In this document: positions 22,363-34,158 of the stretch, one piece after another
Numbering within the stretch: position 1 is the stretch's first letter
Layout: each line of letters begins with the position of its first letter
NCBI GenBank assembly: GCA_000442125.1
Contig: KE546971.1
Span: 994,583 to 1,058,582, forward strand
Direction of reading: 5' to 3'
DNA: 64,000 bases
DNA from: Opeltia flavorubescens
Taxonomy: Eukaryota > Ascomycota > Lecanoromycetes > Teloschistales > Teloschistaceae
Notes under the pieces: generated by a model
The model's database searches: none
What the model saw: the letters and a program-made list of their open reading frames with translations, nothing else
What the model was told of the DNA's origin: nothing
Made by a program: the position numbers and the translations under genes

Positions 22363-23097
22363 ATGGCAATTTTCTCTTCCTCGTCCATTATTCGCTCTCT
22401 TTCTCTCTTCCATCTGTCTCTTTCGTACTTCTTGGTATCTTCCCCGTCGATCATCGCCAATCAAAGCCTTGTCTTCATACTCGGGGCTTCCATGCAACTC
22501 GTCAGTCAAGATTTTGTTTTGTTTCCCTTCTTATTTTTCCTCCTGATTTTTCCTCCTTATTGTCATTGCATAGGTTTACTTCGAAAAAAATATATGATTG
22601 AATATTGAATGTGTGTTGATTTATCGTCTTCCTTCTGACCCTTGCCATTAGCCAACCCCACCGTCCTTCTTGACCGCTTCACCGACTACTGCTTTCGCAG
22701 CTGTCATCATCGCTCTTCTCGGCTTTGTTGACTTGGCAGCATCTTCTCTCCCCGAAGAGATAGGGTCCTACTTTTGGAGTTCACAAGCGCCGATCCGGTG
22801 CACTTTCTTCTTTGCCTTGACAGGTTACACTTACGCGTTCAAGCCAGAAGGACCTATCAGAGGTGTCTCAACGAAGGTGAACCCTTGGGACTATCTGCAT
22901 AATAGTATTGTATTTACATGGAGCTTCATCGAAATGGTTTGCTGGTTCTGGGTAAAAACTGCTATCCTTTTGATTGCCTTCCGTTTGGTCGAGCGGACTA
23001 ACAACTGCAACAGATATACATTACTCTCCGAGACGAGAGAAGGGCTTTGATGGCGCGGAGAGTGGAGAAGAAGAGAGCGGAGGAAAATATGCTGTAG
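22363..23097 (+). CDS. ILM1: ILM1-family membrane protein
   Basis: Small multi-pass ER membrane protein of the ILM1 family (named for increased loss of mitochondrial DNA in yeast); 173 aa. Exons are 22363-22500, 22652-22951 and 23014-23097, introns 151 and 62 nt. Exon 1 gives MAIFSSSSIIRSLSLFHLSL and a first hydrophobic segment ending ILGASMQL. Exon 2 contributes further hydrophobic segments (TTAFAAVIIALLGFVDLAA, CTFFFALTGYTYAF, SIVFTWSFIEMVCWFW) and the family-like SLPEEIGSYFWSSQAPIR. Exon 3 gives IYITLRDERRALMARRVEKKRAEE, a basic cytosolic tail typical of the family. The three junctions are in frame and about four membrane segments fit. The exact biochemical role of the family is not established. 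Confidence 0.83.
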
Positions 23098-23327
23098 ATG
23101 GGGAGAAACTTGACAACAAAATTGATACTGCATCCAGATTGCGCTCATTCCTAGCGCAGAGAGTTGCAAGTTAGTCTGTAGGCACCCAATCGAACTATGC
23201 GAAGAACAACTCCTATATCTTCTGCTGGGTAGTACATCTTATCGCCCATTGTCCTACCACTTGTTCGAAAAGGTCCGATTTATGTGTAGATTGATTTAGC
23301 AAATCTTTGCATCCCAGTGAAAGCGAA

Positions 23328-26300
23328 TCATGCAGACACCTGAGAGCGTGTGAGACTATCAACGTTCACCAATGCCTCCTTCCACGCCAACTGCAGCCTC
23401 GCAAGTATTCCTTGCACATATTGCTCGGTGACAAATAGTTGTCGAAGCCAAAAGGCGACGGAGTTTGTATCCTCCGTGTCCCCTTGCCGGCCAATGACAC
23501 TAAGCAGAAGTTCCTCCTGCTGCCTCTTGTCGGACATAGACTCACTGAGCTCAAAGGCCGCTGAGTTCAAGCCGATTCGATACTCATCACACAGCCTTCG
23601 GATCAGTTTGATCTGTTCTTTGGCATTCTTGTGCTCGATGAGTCGTGCTCTATCATTTTGGGCTTCGATGAAAGCAATAGTCTTCTCCGTCAGTTTGCAG
23701 CTATCGAGACCAACGTACGCTGTGTGGAAAAACTCCCAGTCTGGCGCATTTGCGCTTTCTGTGATGTTCCACAAACAGCCACGATCACCTCGGCTCATCG
23801 CGGTTACGGTCTGATTGATTTCTTCTTGCAACTGTAAGATGTTGTTAAGACCTTGCGTGACAGCAGATACGTCGTGACTTTTCGTCTTTGCATCTGATCG
23901 ACTCTCTCTATATATTTTGATGAGCGAATCACATTCTCTTGCCAGGTCAACCTGCCGGGTTTCCACTGTCGTTGAGCTGTTCTGAAGATCGTTAGAAGCC
24001 AAAAGACCTCTCAACACGTCATCTCTCTCGAGGGCAGAATTTGTTTGTGTGGTAGCCTCGAAGACTAGCGCAATGAAGGTTTGCCCGGACAGCCATTTAT
24101 GCTATCCAAAAAGATCAGCTAATCATTCACAAATTGAACGGAAGCTTTGGGGAAAGCTACCGAGGGCCACATTCCAGGGAGAAGCATCTCCTCAAGCGAC
24201 ACAGCATCAGGAGCTTCCCAATGAGGTACTGGGCTCCTATCGCGATTGTCAATCGTCTCAGAAGGTAACGGATCTGTGAGGGTTGTAAGCACTGTCGGCA
24301 CTCCAGGCGAGTCCAAGCGCAACGACTCACTTGACAGACTTCGAAAGTCGACTTTGGATAGGACTCCTGAGAGCCTCTCTATGCGCGCCCATTCTACCAG
24401 TAACATGTATTTTGTGAAGCCTAGCTGGTTGAAGACACTGTTACCCATGGCTTGGATGAGGCTCGCATATTGCCCGGCTTCAAGAAAGTCATGGATTTCC
24501 TGCTGGTCTGTTTCGCAAAGGTGAAGTTGGTAATCCAGAGCTCGCGACAAATACTCGGTGGGATCAGCATCGACTTTCTCACTTTGTGATTGGAATTTTA
24601 TATTTGGCGGATGCGGGTGTGTAGTCGACATTCGAGTGCACAGGAGCCACGAAAGCGTGGGAAATTGGATGTTTTTGATTGATAGCCGGCTGTAGCATTC
24701 TGCCGCAAGCCATCCTGCCCCAAGTCTGATATATAGCATTGTCAACGTGACCAATGCTTCGTAGTTAAATGGTGATTTTTGTGTAACATGCTGAAGGATG
24801 GCTACTGCTTGCAGTAATGCGTTGTGACGATTGCCCAGCAATCCCAATCGAATCAGCCCGATGGCGGCCAAAAGACCGGCATCGTCCCCCGGGAGTCGTT
24901 CCGTGGGTGGTCCTGCATTTTGGTTTACTGGGTAGGACCATATCGCCGAAATATATGCTTTGATACATTGAACAATGAACGTTTCCATCGCAATAACGTC
25001 TTCGTTGTCCTCTAATCCTTTCCACCGTGAGTGAACCAAGTGGTACTCAAGTTTCAACATATTGACCTGCAGAGTCAGGTATGCCGCATCGTTGAGTGGT
25101 TCCTAGATGATTAGTATCTATCCATCCGCAAGGGGCCCAAATCACACTTACTGTATCAGAATCAGCCGAGTTGCGCGCTTGATCTTGCCCAAAGGACATT
25201 CTATGATCTTTGAGACACCAGAGCTTTGCATCCTGAAGGAAGCTCCGACTGCTCCCCGAGTCGAAGCCTTGGACGAATGTCTGGAGGTCGTAATAACAGA
25301 AGTGCTTTGTGCCGAACACCTTGAAGTATGTAAGACAAGCTTCAACCAAATCCACTTCGTTCTTGTTTATGCTCTTGGTGAGAACATTACCCAGATCACC
25401 GAGCATTCTTGCGCTCATTGTATCTCGGTCCCTACCGTTCTCAAAATGCTCCGAGCAGACCGTTGTAGCTATATTCGAAAGCCTGTGGTCATCAGCCTAC
25501 GTGCTCGACCCGAAGGCCTTCGCTAAAAACCAACCGTACTTTATGACTACGGCTGGTGGTCATTGCAAGTTCTGGATACCTACATAGATCAGCATGCGAA
25601 TCTGATTAGACGCTATGATGCATCCGTGCTTGCCAGTCTTTAATCCCGACCTCACATTGGGGTAAATTAGCGGCCACTTTCAGAACAGCGATCCACACCG
25701 ACCAATTATTGCCACTTTCGCCGAGTCCGTGCATCAATTGTCCGCTGTTACCGGGGAGGGCATCCTCGAGAAGTGAAAAGCAGTATCTGAATTGTTCTAA
25801 CAAATGACCCGTAGTCTCAGAGAGCTGAATCTTCCGGAGAATTAAGTCCCACGAGTGTTTTCCTATTCTTGACGATGCACCTGTTCTGTCACTGTCAAGT
25901 ATCGCAAGTGCTTCTTCGCGCTTCCCCTGAGACTCATAGACATCCAGAAGGAAAGTAATTTCACCAGGCGTACAGAGGACTCTGCTATTCTTTAGTACCT
26001 TTTCTCTTTCAGTGCCATAATCGTAGCGAACATTTAAACGAGATATATTTCTTACCTTTTCGGCTTCAAGAGGTACGTCTGCAGCGGCTTTGGCGCACAT
26101 CCTGTAAGCCACGGTACCATATAAGTCCACCTCCTGCTTCGAAGACTTTGCACTTTTTGAAGCCATGAAATTCGCAAATATAGCCCAGAAGAATGGTTCG
26201 CGTTTGCTCGGAAAGTGTTTCATGTATGCCATAGCTGCCTAAGGACGATCCGTTAGGAGATGCCTCTTTACTAACTACGGTTCAACGCCTGACATTCCTA

Positions 26301-26776
26301 CCTTTCGAGCACCTTTCCAGTCTTTTGTGCGGAATTTGGCGCTAAACCAGTACCTATGCATCGCTTCATCGTTTGGATGAGCGTTGGCTACTTGAATCCA
26401 GAGATCGTCGATGTGTGGGTCGAAATCCTTCCGCTGTTCGGCGAAGGCTTGGATAATCATTACAGCCTTGATGTCGACAATGGCTGGTTGTTTCTCATAC
26501 AGAGAGTCTAGCAAAGAGCGACCTTGCCGTTGTTTGGCAGACTCAGGTAACAAGATCAGGATCGAGGCTTTGCATGCCTAAATTCCTCTAATGGTTAGCT
26601 ATCCTAGAATAGTGTAAGGCTGTTCCAATCAATACCGTTAACCAGTCGACCGATTGATCCTTTTTCAACCTTTTTTCTCTCTTCTCGATCAGTTGGAGAG
26701 CGTGGCGCCATTCATGTTGCGCTATAGCATCATTAATTTGCAGATCAGGCAACTCTTCCAGGCCGTGAAGAGCCAT
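23328..26776 (-). CDS. MDM20: NatB auxiliary subunit NAA25/MDM20
   Basis: Auxiliary, ribosome-anchoring TPR subunit of N-terminal acetyltransferase B, which acetylates Met-Asp/Glu/Asn/Gln N-termini including actin and tropomyosin; about 1032 aa. Seven exons: 26636-26776, 26302-26577, 25656-26238, 25501-25601, 25152-25448, 24131-25102 and 23328-24056. Landmarks: QINDAIAQHEWRHALQLIEKR with KRLKKDQSVDWLTACKAS (first TPR-like repeat), IDDLWIQVANAHPNDEAMHRYWF, AAMAYMKHFPSKREPFFWA, YFKVFGTKHFCYYDLQTFV, EYHLVHSRWKG and SPFNYEALVTLTMLYIRLGA. Exon 4 and its borders (25449-25655) are the least certain; I chose GTGAGG at 25655 and GTAGGC at 25500 because they keep frame and give 54- and 52-nt introns. 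The start ATG at 26776 opens MALHGLEELPDL. Converges on ILM1 with 230 bp between stops. Confidence 0.85.
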
Positions 26777-27606
26777 TCCGGTTACTGCTGATTTTAGAAT
26801 TAAGTATACTGCATCTCTTATTCTGCGGTTTCTCCTTGTCACAATAGCGCATGGGCAGAGCCGAGATCTTGCAGATCAATCATGGTCGGTACATGAAGCA
26901 TCGCTGCCGGAGAACATTTACTCCCATGCCGTTTACTAAGCTAGTTCGTGCTGATCGTTAGTGCTCGGTACAAGTACATGGCGTCACTAGCGCTGTAGTA
27001 TGTTTGCCAGACGATCGCATGCAGGAACGATGGGTGGCTAGCGCCTACGGGTCTTGCGACTTACATCTTTTGATCCACTTGATTTGTCTAATAGTAATCA
27101 ATAGTAAATACCTTTTTTTTTATTTCACTTCGGGTTTCAATAAGGGTAGGGCTGAGAAATCGATCTATCTAGTTTGAGAGACTACTGAAAACATTAAAGC
27201 CTTACAAATCGAACAGTTTGAAGATCATAGCAAGTATTCTCCAACACAGGTGTTTCAAGAGACCTTTACCGCTGAGTTGTTGCGATGTTCATTGCTTGCA
27301 GCTTAAGACCAAGTTACGTAACTACCTCTGTGGATTAACCCTAGCCGGCATTTCTACGGCAGAAGGCTCTGATGGCGAGCTTCTACCGTTTTGGATGCTC
27401 TGGTGGTCCTTGATATGTCCCCAGCATAACTTTTACGTAGCAGAACCGGTGCACCGCAGAATGAATGCCCTGGCAAGATCTACGTCAGAGGCGTGCCGGA
27501 CTTCTGGAAATGAGACGATATACACACTGGCCACATAGCTACCGAGCAGCTATCTCCATTTCCTCGATAAACGAGATCTCGTGAAGTTGGTGTGGATACG
27601 AGACAA
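26777..27606. other. Spacer, COX23 3' end and NAA25 promoter
   Basis: 830 bp between two minus-strand genes. It includes a T-run near 27110-27123. A plus-strand ORF (27218-27538, 106 codons) has no recognisable features and I do not call it a gene. Confidence 0.35.
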
Positions 27607-28072
27607 TCATGACTTAAGCTGCTTCTCCGATTTCATCCTTTTCGCTTTCAATTTAGCCTCTTTTTGTTCGGTCATCTGGCAGCCATTTAGCCTGATGTAT
27701 ACCTCGAAACATGATGCATCATACCCAAGACTTTTTGCAGTCCCTGTACGCCCTGGTGCTCCGTCAGCCTGGTCTTTAATGACGAGTCAAATTCAAAGCA
27801 TCAGGGCTGAAGGTTGCCACTTACTGAAAATAGTCGTTACAAAGATCTTTATCCTGAGGATTCCGATGCAGACACCGCATACTTCTGTTTGCTGCTTCCT
27901 GACACGGATCGTAGAATTCACTATACCTCTTGCTAATAGTCGGGTACACATCAGCACTTGTGGATGTATTTAGGAGCAGAGGTCTACGCGAGCTTCTGAG
28001 AGAGGGAAAATACCCGGTGAATGCCGCCTCTGCTTTCTGCCATGTTGTCTGTTCCGTGGCCTCCGCTCCCAT
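27607..28072 (-). CDS. COX23: Twin CX9C mitochondrial protein COX23
   Basis: Intermembrane-space CHCH protein of the Cox23 family, needed for copper delivery and cytochrome c oxidase assembly; 114 aa. Exons are 27825-28072, 27725-27752 (28 nt) and 27607-27675; introns 72 and 49 nt. The N-terminus is long and basic (about 50 residues, SLRSSRRPLLLNTSTS). The motif is twin CX9C: Cys-QEAANRSMR-Cys, then Cys-NDYFQAYRD-Cys. The second CX9C is assembled across the first intron, YFQ then AYRDCKKSW, exactly the family pattern. The last exon codes MTEQKEAKLKAKRMKSEK. Import would use the Mia40 disulfide relay. The microexon makes naive predictions miss the second CX9C. Confidence 0.92.
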
Positions 28073-28226
28073 TCTATGGGGTGATGTTAAGAATAACTTT
28101 TGCTTTCATAATTGATCATGCAGCGATCCGTTTAAACGCAGGCGTCTGCTAGCCTTGATTGGGTGCGGGAGAGATCCCGCTGATAAGATCGCGATAAGGC
28201 GTATCCGGATCTTCAGCATACGTCAT

Positions 28227-29221
28227 TTAGATAACCGCTTGTTGGGAACCCTCCGCCATAAGCTTCGCAAAAAGATTGTGCGTACACCTTATCGAGATAG
28301 CGGTACTCTCAGAAGCGAAGTTCGGTAGTTGCTGATGGACCGCCTCAATTGTGTATTGCCTGACGGACAACGCAATATCCCTTGATGTGAAGGCACGTGG
28401 ATCCAGAGCCATCATCTTGGGATACGAAGCTCGTGATCCGATGACACTGCATTCAATCAAGCGTATAGAATGTGCGGGGAAAGACCACAGGCTCACGATT
28501 ATAGATGAGGAGCCTCGAAGTCACTATCATACGGCTCATATCCTACCCAATATCCAACCAATGGACATTTGGCGGACGTCCGAATCCGGTAACAAAATCC
28601 TGCGCTTCAATAGCCTTTGCTAGCTCACCGATAGCCCTCCACACCTGGTATACTGATCATTCAAACAAGACACAGCTCTCGATGTAGACATCCTGGAAAT
28701 GCCCATAGAGTCTTAACCTGTCTTAGGAACGTCGAAGAACCGCGCAGCCTCTCACTGGGCATTCCATGACAAAATTTGAATTAACTTCAGAGCGGACCCA
28801 GAACAGACAAGACCGTTGCAGGGACAACAGCGAGGATCGCCGTATCCTGTTACTCTGATTGCCTGTGGCTGATACCCAAGAAAGTAATCCAATCCATTCC
28901 GATGGGCCAAGTCTAAGAGGCACTTTGCATACGTCAAGATCGAGTGGTCCAACCATTCGAGGCGCGGGTTGAATTCGGATCCATGATGATGGCCAAATTG
29001 CAATTATGGTCGATCCACGAATCCATATCAAGCCTACCAGGGTCTGCTATGCATGCGACCAAAAAGCTGTGTTTTGCGCGAGCATATTTTACCCGCCCAT
29101 GGAGCTCCCATTGAGACCAACCGTGCTGCAGTGCCACACGAAAAGGCTTCCTCCACACATACGAGGTTTCTCTTACCACATAACCAGTACGAGAGACCGA
29201 TGCATTACTTAATGACTTCAT
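28227..29221 (-). pseudogene. Probably degraded protein-coding locus, family unknown
   Basis: A run of coding-like minus-strand segments that do not join into one frame. From high to low coordinate: 28934-29221 (MKSLSNASVSRTGYVVRE, WRKPFRVALQHGWSQWELHG, AKHSFLVACIADPGRLDMD), then a shifted frame at 28752-29003 (EFNPRLEWLDHSILTYAKCL, HRNGLDYFLGYQPQAIRVTG), then near 28560-28650 (VWRAIGELAKAIEAQDFVTG), then 28227-28496 (YPKMMALDPRAFTSRDIALS, TIEAVHQQLPNFASESTAIS). Between the first two segments there is no plausible GT donor, so a frameshift fits better than an intron. Other joins could be introns. I recognise no family. It may be a decayed accessory gene or a gene with sequencing indels. Confidence 0.35.
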
Positions 29222-29749
29222 CCCCGTTGCATTTCAGAGAACATCCATCCCAAGAACTTCCGAGTCTTGAGATAGAACCTTTAATGTGACTGTTTTCATC
29301 CTTGACAACATTAGTATAGTATCGCATTCATTGGTTATAGCTTGACAGGGTCAGACGCATCGTTGACAATTCAAAACCACCTTATCTTGCACTATCTTCT
29401 TGAACGTTGATAAGTACTATCTTCCTGTGCAGCTATCACTCTGTTCATCACGATTTCTTCAATATATTTCAAAGGCATTGTTCTGTTGCAATTACTACCT
29501 TTTCAAGACTCGTACATAAATCTCATGCAATAGGAATACGATATTCCTTACATGTGAAATTGTTGACATACCACCTATCGACCTTCAAGCTCTCCACTCT
29601 CCCCACTTTATATCGTCGAGGGTCAGACGCAATCTCTTCCAACACAAATTAACGCAAATAGTTTCGTTACTCTTTTGGAGTTGTGTTGAGCCTCACAGGG
29701 TTTTCTTTCCTACCAAGGCCACTACCAAACAAAGGAGGTCATCACACCC
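29222..29749. promoter_or_regulatory. Promoter and leader of the 2OG oxygenase gene
   Basis: 528 bp, AT-rich, with pyrimidine-rich stretches toward the start codon. No gene seen. Confidence 0.35.
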
Positions 29750-31145
29750 ATGGAGGCTATAACTGGGTCCCAAGGGCTGCCGTCTTTCAAGATGAACTCA
29801 GCAGACAATCTCATACCTTTCGACATCATGCCTCCTAACTGGAAACCCGTTATCGAACCTACATGCATGGACAAGGTCGCAACGGGTGACTTTGATCCGA
29901 AGGAGCACCTTGAGTATGAATCGCCATCAAAGGTCCATACCATGAAGGACCTCAATCTTCCAGAAAACACCGGCATCTCTCCGGTGGCTGTCTCGGAGCC
30001 ATTTCGGCTATTCACGACGGCAGCAATTCACCGTATGCGAGCCGAGGTCCTGAGCAAAGACGTCTGGGACAATTGTCAATATTCGTCCAACCTTGCGCAA
30101 TGTCAACTCCGTGGCTTCGCTGCTAAGTATGCAACTACGCCCCATGTGTCATCACTTTTCTGTCTAATGCAAATCTCAGGTACGCCCCTTTTGTCTACGA
30201 TACATGGAAGAGTCCAGAAACTTTGGCCATTATCTCGAAGATCGCCGGGGTGGAGTTGGTCACCGAGATGGATTTCGAAATTGCTCACATAAATATCTCG
30301 GTCAAATCCGATAAGCAGAAAGAAGAAGAAGTACAAGCGTTCGTTGACAAGAAGGCATTCGAGGAGGACGAGGGCATCGCTGGGTGTCCTTGGGAAGATG
30401 ACAAGCCCATCGTCGACGTAAGTACCCTGAATATCCATTATTTAGGTCATCATAACCCTATCCAATCGATCTACGGAGGTCAAGCTGACTTCGCAATTTT
30501 GTAGTGGCACACTGATTCATATCCGTTCGTATGTGTCACCATGCTTAGCGACTGTACCTCAATGATTGGGGGCGAAACGGCACTGAAGACTGGCAACGGG
30601 GAAATTGTCAAGGTTCGCGGTCCTCAAATGGGTTGCGCGGTGATTTTGCAAGGACGCTATATCGAACACCAGGCCTTGCGGGCCCTAGGCACGACGGAGC
30701 GGATCACTATGGTCACATCCTTCCGCCCCCGCTGTCCTTACCTACCGGATGACACGGTGCTCACCACGGTTCGACCGATCTCTAATCTTTCCGAACTTTA
30801 CTCCCAATACAGCGAGTATCGCCTCGAGATCCTCGAAGAACGTGTTAGAACACAGCTACGAGCATTCCGGGATAACAAAAGACACGGTAGGAAGATTGAC
30901 GTTAAGGCTATGAAGGACTTCATCCGCATGCAAGGGGAATTTCTAGCGCACATGAACCAGGAAATGGTGAGCAGATATTTGCCGTTCTTCTGACTTACCC
31001 CTGGTCCCCAATGGAGGCAACGCTGACTGCGAATTTTGCCTAGGTGGATGAGGAACTCGTGACTGTCGGAAAAATCGATGACAGCCACTTGATCACCCAC
31101 AACAAGGACGATGATGCCAATCACAAGCGAAGGAAGGCAGGATGA
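29750..31145 (+). CDS. 2-oxoglutarate/Fe(II) dioxygenase-like protein
   Basis: Fungal protein of about 392 aa with the double-stranded beta-helix signature of 2-oxoglutarate-dependent oxygenases. Exons are 29750-30126, 30180-30417, 30505-30966 and 31044-31145 (introns 53, 87 and 77 nt). The facial triad is visible: WHTDSYPFVCVTMLSD gives His and Asp (HxD), and GRYIEHQALRAL gives the distal His. RITMVTSFRPRCP carries the Arg that would bind 2-oxoglutarate. An upstream helical region (LFTTAAIHRMRAEVLSKDVW, AKYAPFVYDTWKSPETLA) is followed by a Lys/Glu-rich insertion. The C-terminus is charged and ends KRRKAG, possibly nuclear. Relatives in filamentous ascomycetes are mostly uncharacterised, so the substrate is unknown. 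It sits 828 bp upstream of a co-oriented GMC oxidoreductase. Confidence 0.8.
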
Positions 31146-31972
31146 TGTGGACGATGAAGTTGCGATGGCTGATCTAACGAATTTCCTTGAAAGAATAGAG
31201 CGTAATACATGGGGATTCCGGGGGTTTGGAGCGACTGTGGGTATTGGAGTAGAGAGGGACAGTATACTAGGGGAATAGGTGCAATAATTATTTTATTTTA
31301 TTTTAGTTTTGCCATGATAAATCTTCTGCAAAAGATTTACCACCAAGACCGGTGCACGCCATTATTGTGATGTTCTCTTATTTCGAAGCACAGTAGACCT
31401 GGTTCGATAAATCTAAATAGGTGTATGGGGAAGCCCAATTTGCATTTCCGCGAGAGGAATCTATTCTGATTGTGAGCGACTTGGGCGTTTGATGACTTTC
31501 TATGTGTGCCCAGATCATTCGCCTCCGAATTCCTTGTCTCTTTCCGTGAGTCCTTCAATCAACGGATTCTTTCTCTTAATGCTTAAAATGCATTTTCGTC
31601 TAAAGATAAAAGTTCCTATCTCGAATGTTACCATGGTATACACTAAAGGCATTTCCTCATCAAATGGGGGGCTTTGTCACTCGATGAATAAGCTTGGTGC
31701 GTGAACAACGGCTAATTATTGCAAACTGCCGTAAGTCTTGAAGACGTGATTGGAGAAACGTTCAGCTATGGGCCAAAGGTTAGTATACTTCGAGGAGTCT
31801 AGAAGTCTTCAAGCACTCATGTAAGCTTTCTATTCATGCTTATTATACCATTATGATCTTCTGTCCTGCTGGAAATAATCCACAGAAGCTTCATTAATGA
31901 TATACGAAGCTCCATTTCTCCCAATTTCCTTCTACTGTCGGCGAATATCTGGTAAGAAGTTATCACTTTCTT
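31146..31972. other. Spacer between oxygenase and GMC genes, with ATTTT run
   Basis: 827 bp, AT-rich. It contains a short TTTTA-type repeat at about 31286-31306 just after the oxygenase 3' end. No gene recognised. Confidence 0.35.
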
Positions 31973-34053
31973 ATGGCTTCTTATCTGGCGCCTGCTGCGT
32001 TCGCCGCTTCTCGTTTTGATTACCTTGTTGCTGGAGGTGGTACTGCCGGGCTCACCTTAGCTGCAAGATTGACGGAAAACCCTCTTGTCCGCGTTGGCGT
32101 GATCGAGGCGGGCATCGATCGGAGTGATGATCCTACTGTTCTTACACCTGGATTTGCCCCTGTCATGTGGGAGAATAAGGATTACGATTGGATATTCAAG
32201 TCGGTACCGCAGACATATGGCAACGACCGTGTTATCGCACACCCCCGGGGAAAGCAACTTGGAGGCTCCAGCGCTATCAACTTTAATTACTGGACTCATG
32301 CGTCTCAAAAGGATATCGACAACTGGGGCGCGCTAGGTAATCGAGGTTGGTCGTGGCAGGAATTGTTTCCATACTTCCAGAAGTCGGAGACATACCATTC
32401 ACCCCCTGCAGCCATCTCAGACCAGGTAGACACTACGTTCATTGAACCAGCTGTGCATGGACACGATGGGCCCGTTCACGACTCCTTTCCGCCTTTCTAT
32501 GACAACTTCTACAAGGCGTTTGAACCGACTTATAAAAATCTTGGCCTTGGTCCAACTGGGGATCCTAAAGACGGCCTGGCAATTGGTGCCTATACAACCC
32601 TCTTAACTATTGATCCTAGGAACGCATCAAGGAGCTATGCAACAAACGCATACTTTAAGCCGAACGCTGTACGGCCCAATCTTCAAGTGCTGACTGGGGC
32701 TCATGTCATGAAGATCAACTTTGCGCCATCTCTGCGACCACTTAGAGCAACTGGACTGACCTTTGAGGTTCAGGGCCAAACGTATACTGCGTATGCCGAA
32801 AGAGAAGTCGTACTTTCAGCAGGATCGTTCCAGTCCCCTCAGCTTCTCGAGCTTTCCGGAATCGGTGCTTCAGCGCTGCTCGAGTCCAAAGGGATCGAAG
32901 TTCTCTATCACAATCCGAACGTTGGGGAAAACCTGCAAGATCATATACTGCTACCTCTCGGTTTTCAAGCCGCACCTGGCGAGGTAACCTTTGAAACAAT
33001 TGCACGAGATGAAACGTACTTCGCTCGGATACTCAGTGACTACGTAACAAATCACACAGGTCCTCTTGCTTCGGGCACATCCAACGCCTATGTTTCTTTC
33101 ACTCAGATCTTGGAAGCACTTAAAAAGGGTAAGTGAATACACTTTTATAACGCCATGTTCGCTATTCCCTTCCATAGTGATCCCTTTTCGAAACCGTGAT
33201 AGACAGTAACGAAGCGAGCCTATGGCGCTTTTTATGCGGCATCCTGGTATAAAACCAAATGAGCATCCCAAAGAAATGCATTGCGATGTCCTTCAGACCG
33301 ACGCCTCGCCCTCCGTTATTATGCATTTGTCTAGCGTACGCATTAACTAAAATTCCAACAGATCCAGTCCCAGAACGTCTTCACCAAACTGGCCTTTCCC
33401 GTGACGGACAAACCCACTTGTCGAAGCAATATACTCTATTCCTTCGCCAACTACTCGACCCCTCCGAGGCCGCAGTGCAAGAGGTTCAGTTCCCCGGAGG
33501 CCTTGTCCCAGAGTATGCCTCCAACGCCAGTGCGCTCTTCAGTCCTGGTCCAGAAAAGTATCCAGGTAATTATTTCTCCCTCCTAGCTTGCCTCGAACAC
33601 CCTTTCTCGCGCGGATCCGTCCACATCACATCCTCAGACCCTGCAGCATACCCGGCCATCGATCCCAACTACCTTTCCCATCCACTGGATATCTACGTCA
33701 TCTCGCAGGCTTTGCTCCATACGCAGCAGGTTGCTCGTACCCCACCGCTGTCGAACCATCTTAAAAATGGCGGGAAGGCGTATCAAGAAGGTTTCTATGA
33801 ACTAAACGACGAAAATGTTGAGGCGTTTGTGAGGAATAGCTTCAGCAGCGAGTATCATCCTATTGGGACCTGTGCAATGGGCCCGCGAGCGGAGGGAGGC
33901 GTAGTAGACGAGAAGCTGAAAGTTCACGGAACGACAAATCTGAGGGTCGTAGACGCCAGTGTTTTCCCGTTGCAGGTCAGGGGAAATTTGGCGAGCTTGG
34001 TTTATGCGGTTGCAGAAAGGGCAGCAGATTTTGTAAAGAAGGACTGGAAGTGA
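31973..34053 (+). CDS. GMC-family FAD oxidoreductase
   Basis: Glucose-methanol-choline oxidoreductase, 615 aa. Exon 1 is 31973-33128, exon 2 33362-34053. The intron is 233 nt, long for this window, and joins EALKK to DPVPERLHQTG in frame. FAD-binding Rossmann motif VAGGGTAGLTLAARL is near residue 19, followed by VIEAG. GMC signature 1 is HPRGKQLGGSSAINFNYW and signature 2 GSFQSPQLLELSGIG. The catalytic His is in SEYHPIGTCAMGP, and the C-terminal block is VVDASVFPLQVRGNLASLVYA. There is no obvious signal peptide (the N-terminus is MASYLAPAAFAASRFDYLVA), so it is probably intracellular, unlike secreted lignocellulose enzymes. Substrate is not predictable. The co-oriented oxygenase upstream is the only pathway hint. 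Confidence 0.92.
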
Positions 34054-34158
34054 GTACTCAAACGTTGAGTGGTGGACGGGGTATTGTGATCTTTGCCAAT
34101 GCTATCTATTCATTAAAAACGCCCGTTTGATTGGAGATGACCGGGTCGAACCATAATT

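Noticed and set aside
27218-27538. 106-codon plus-strand ORF
   Set aside because: No domain, no splice context, lies in a promoter-like spacer.
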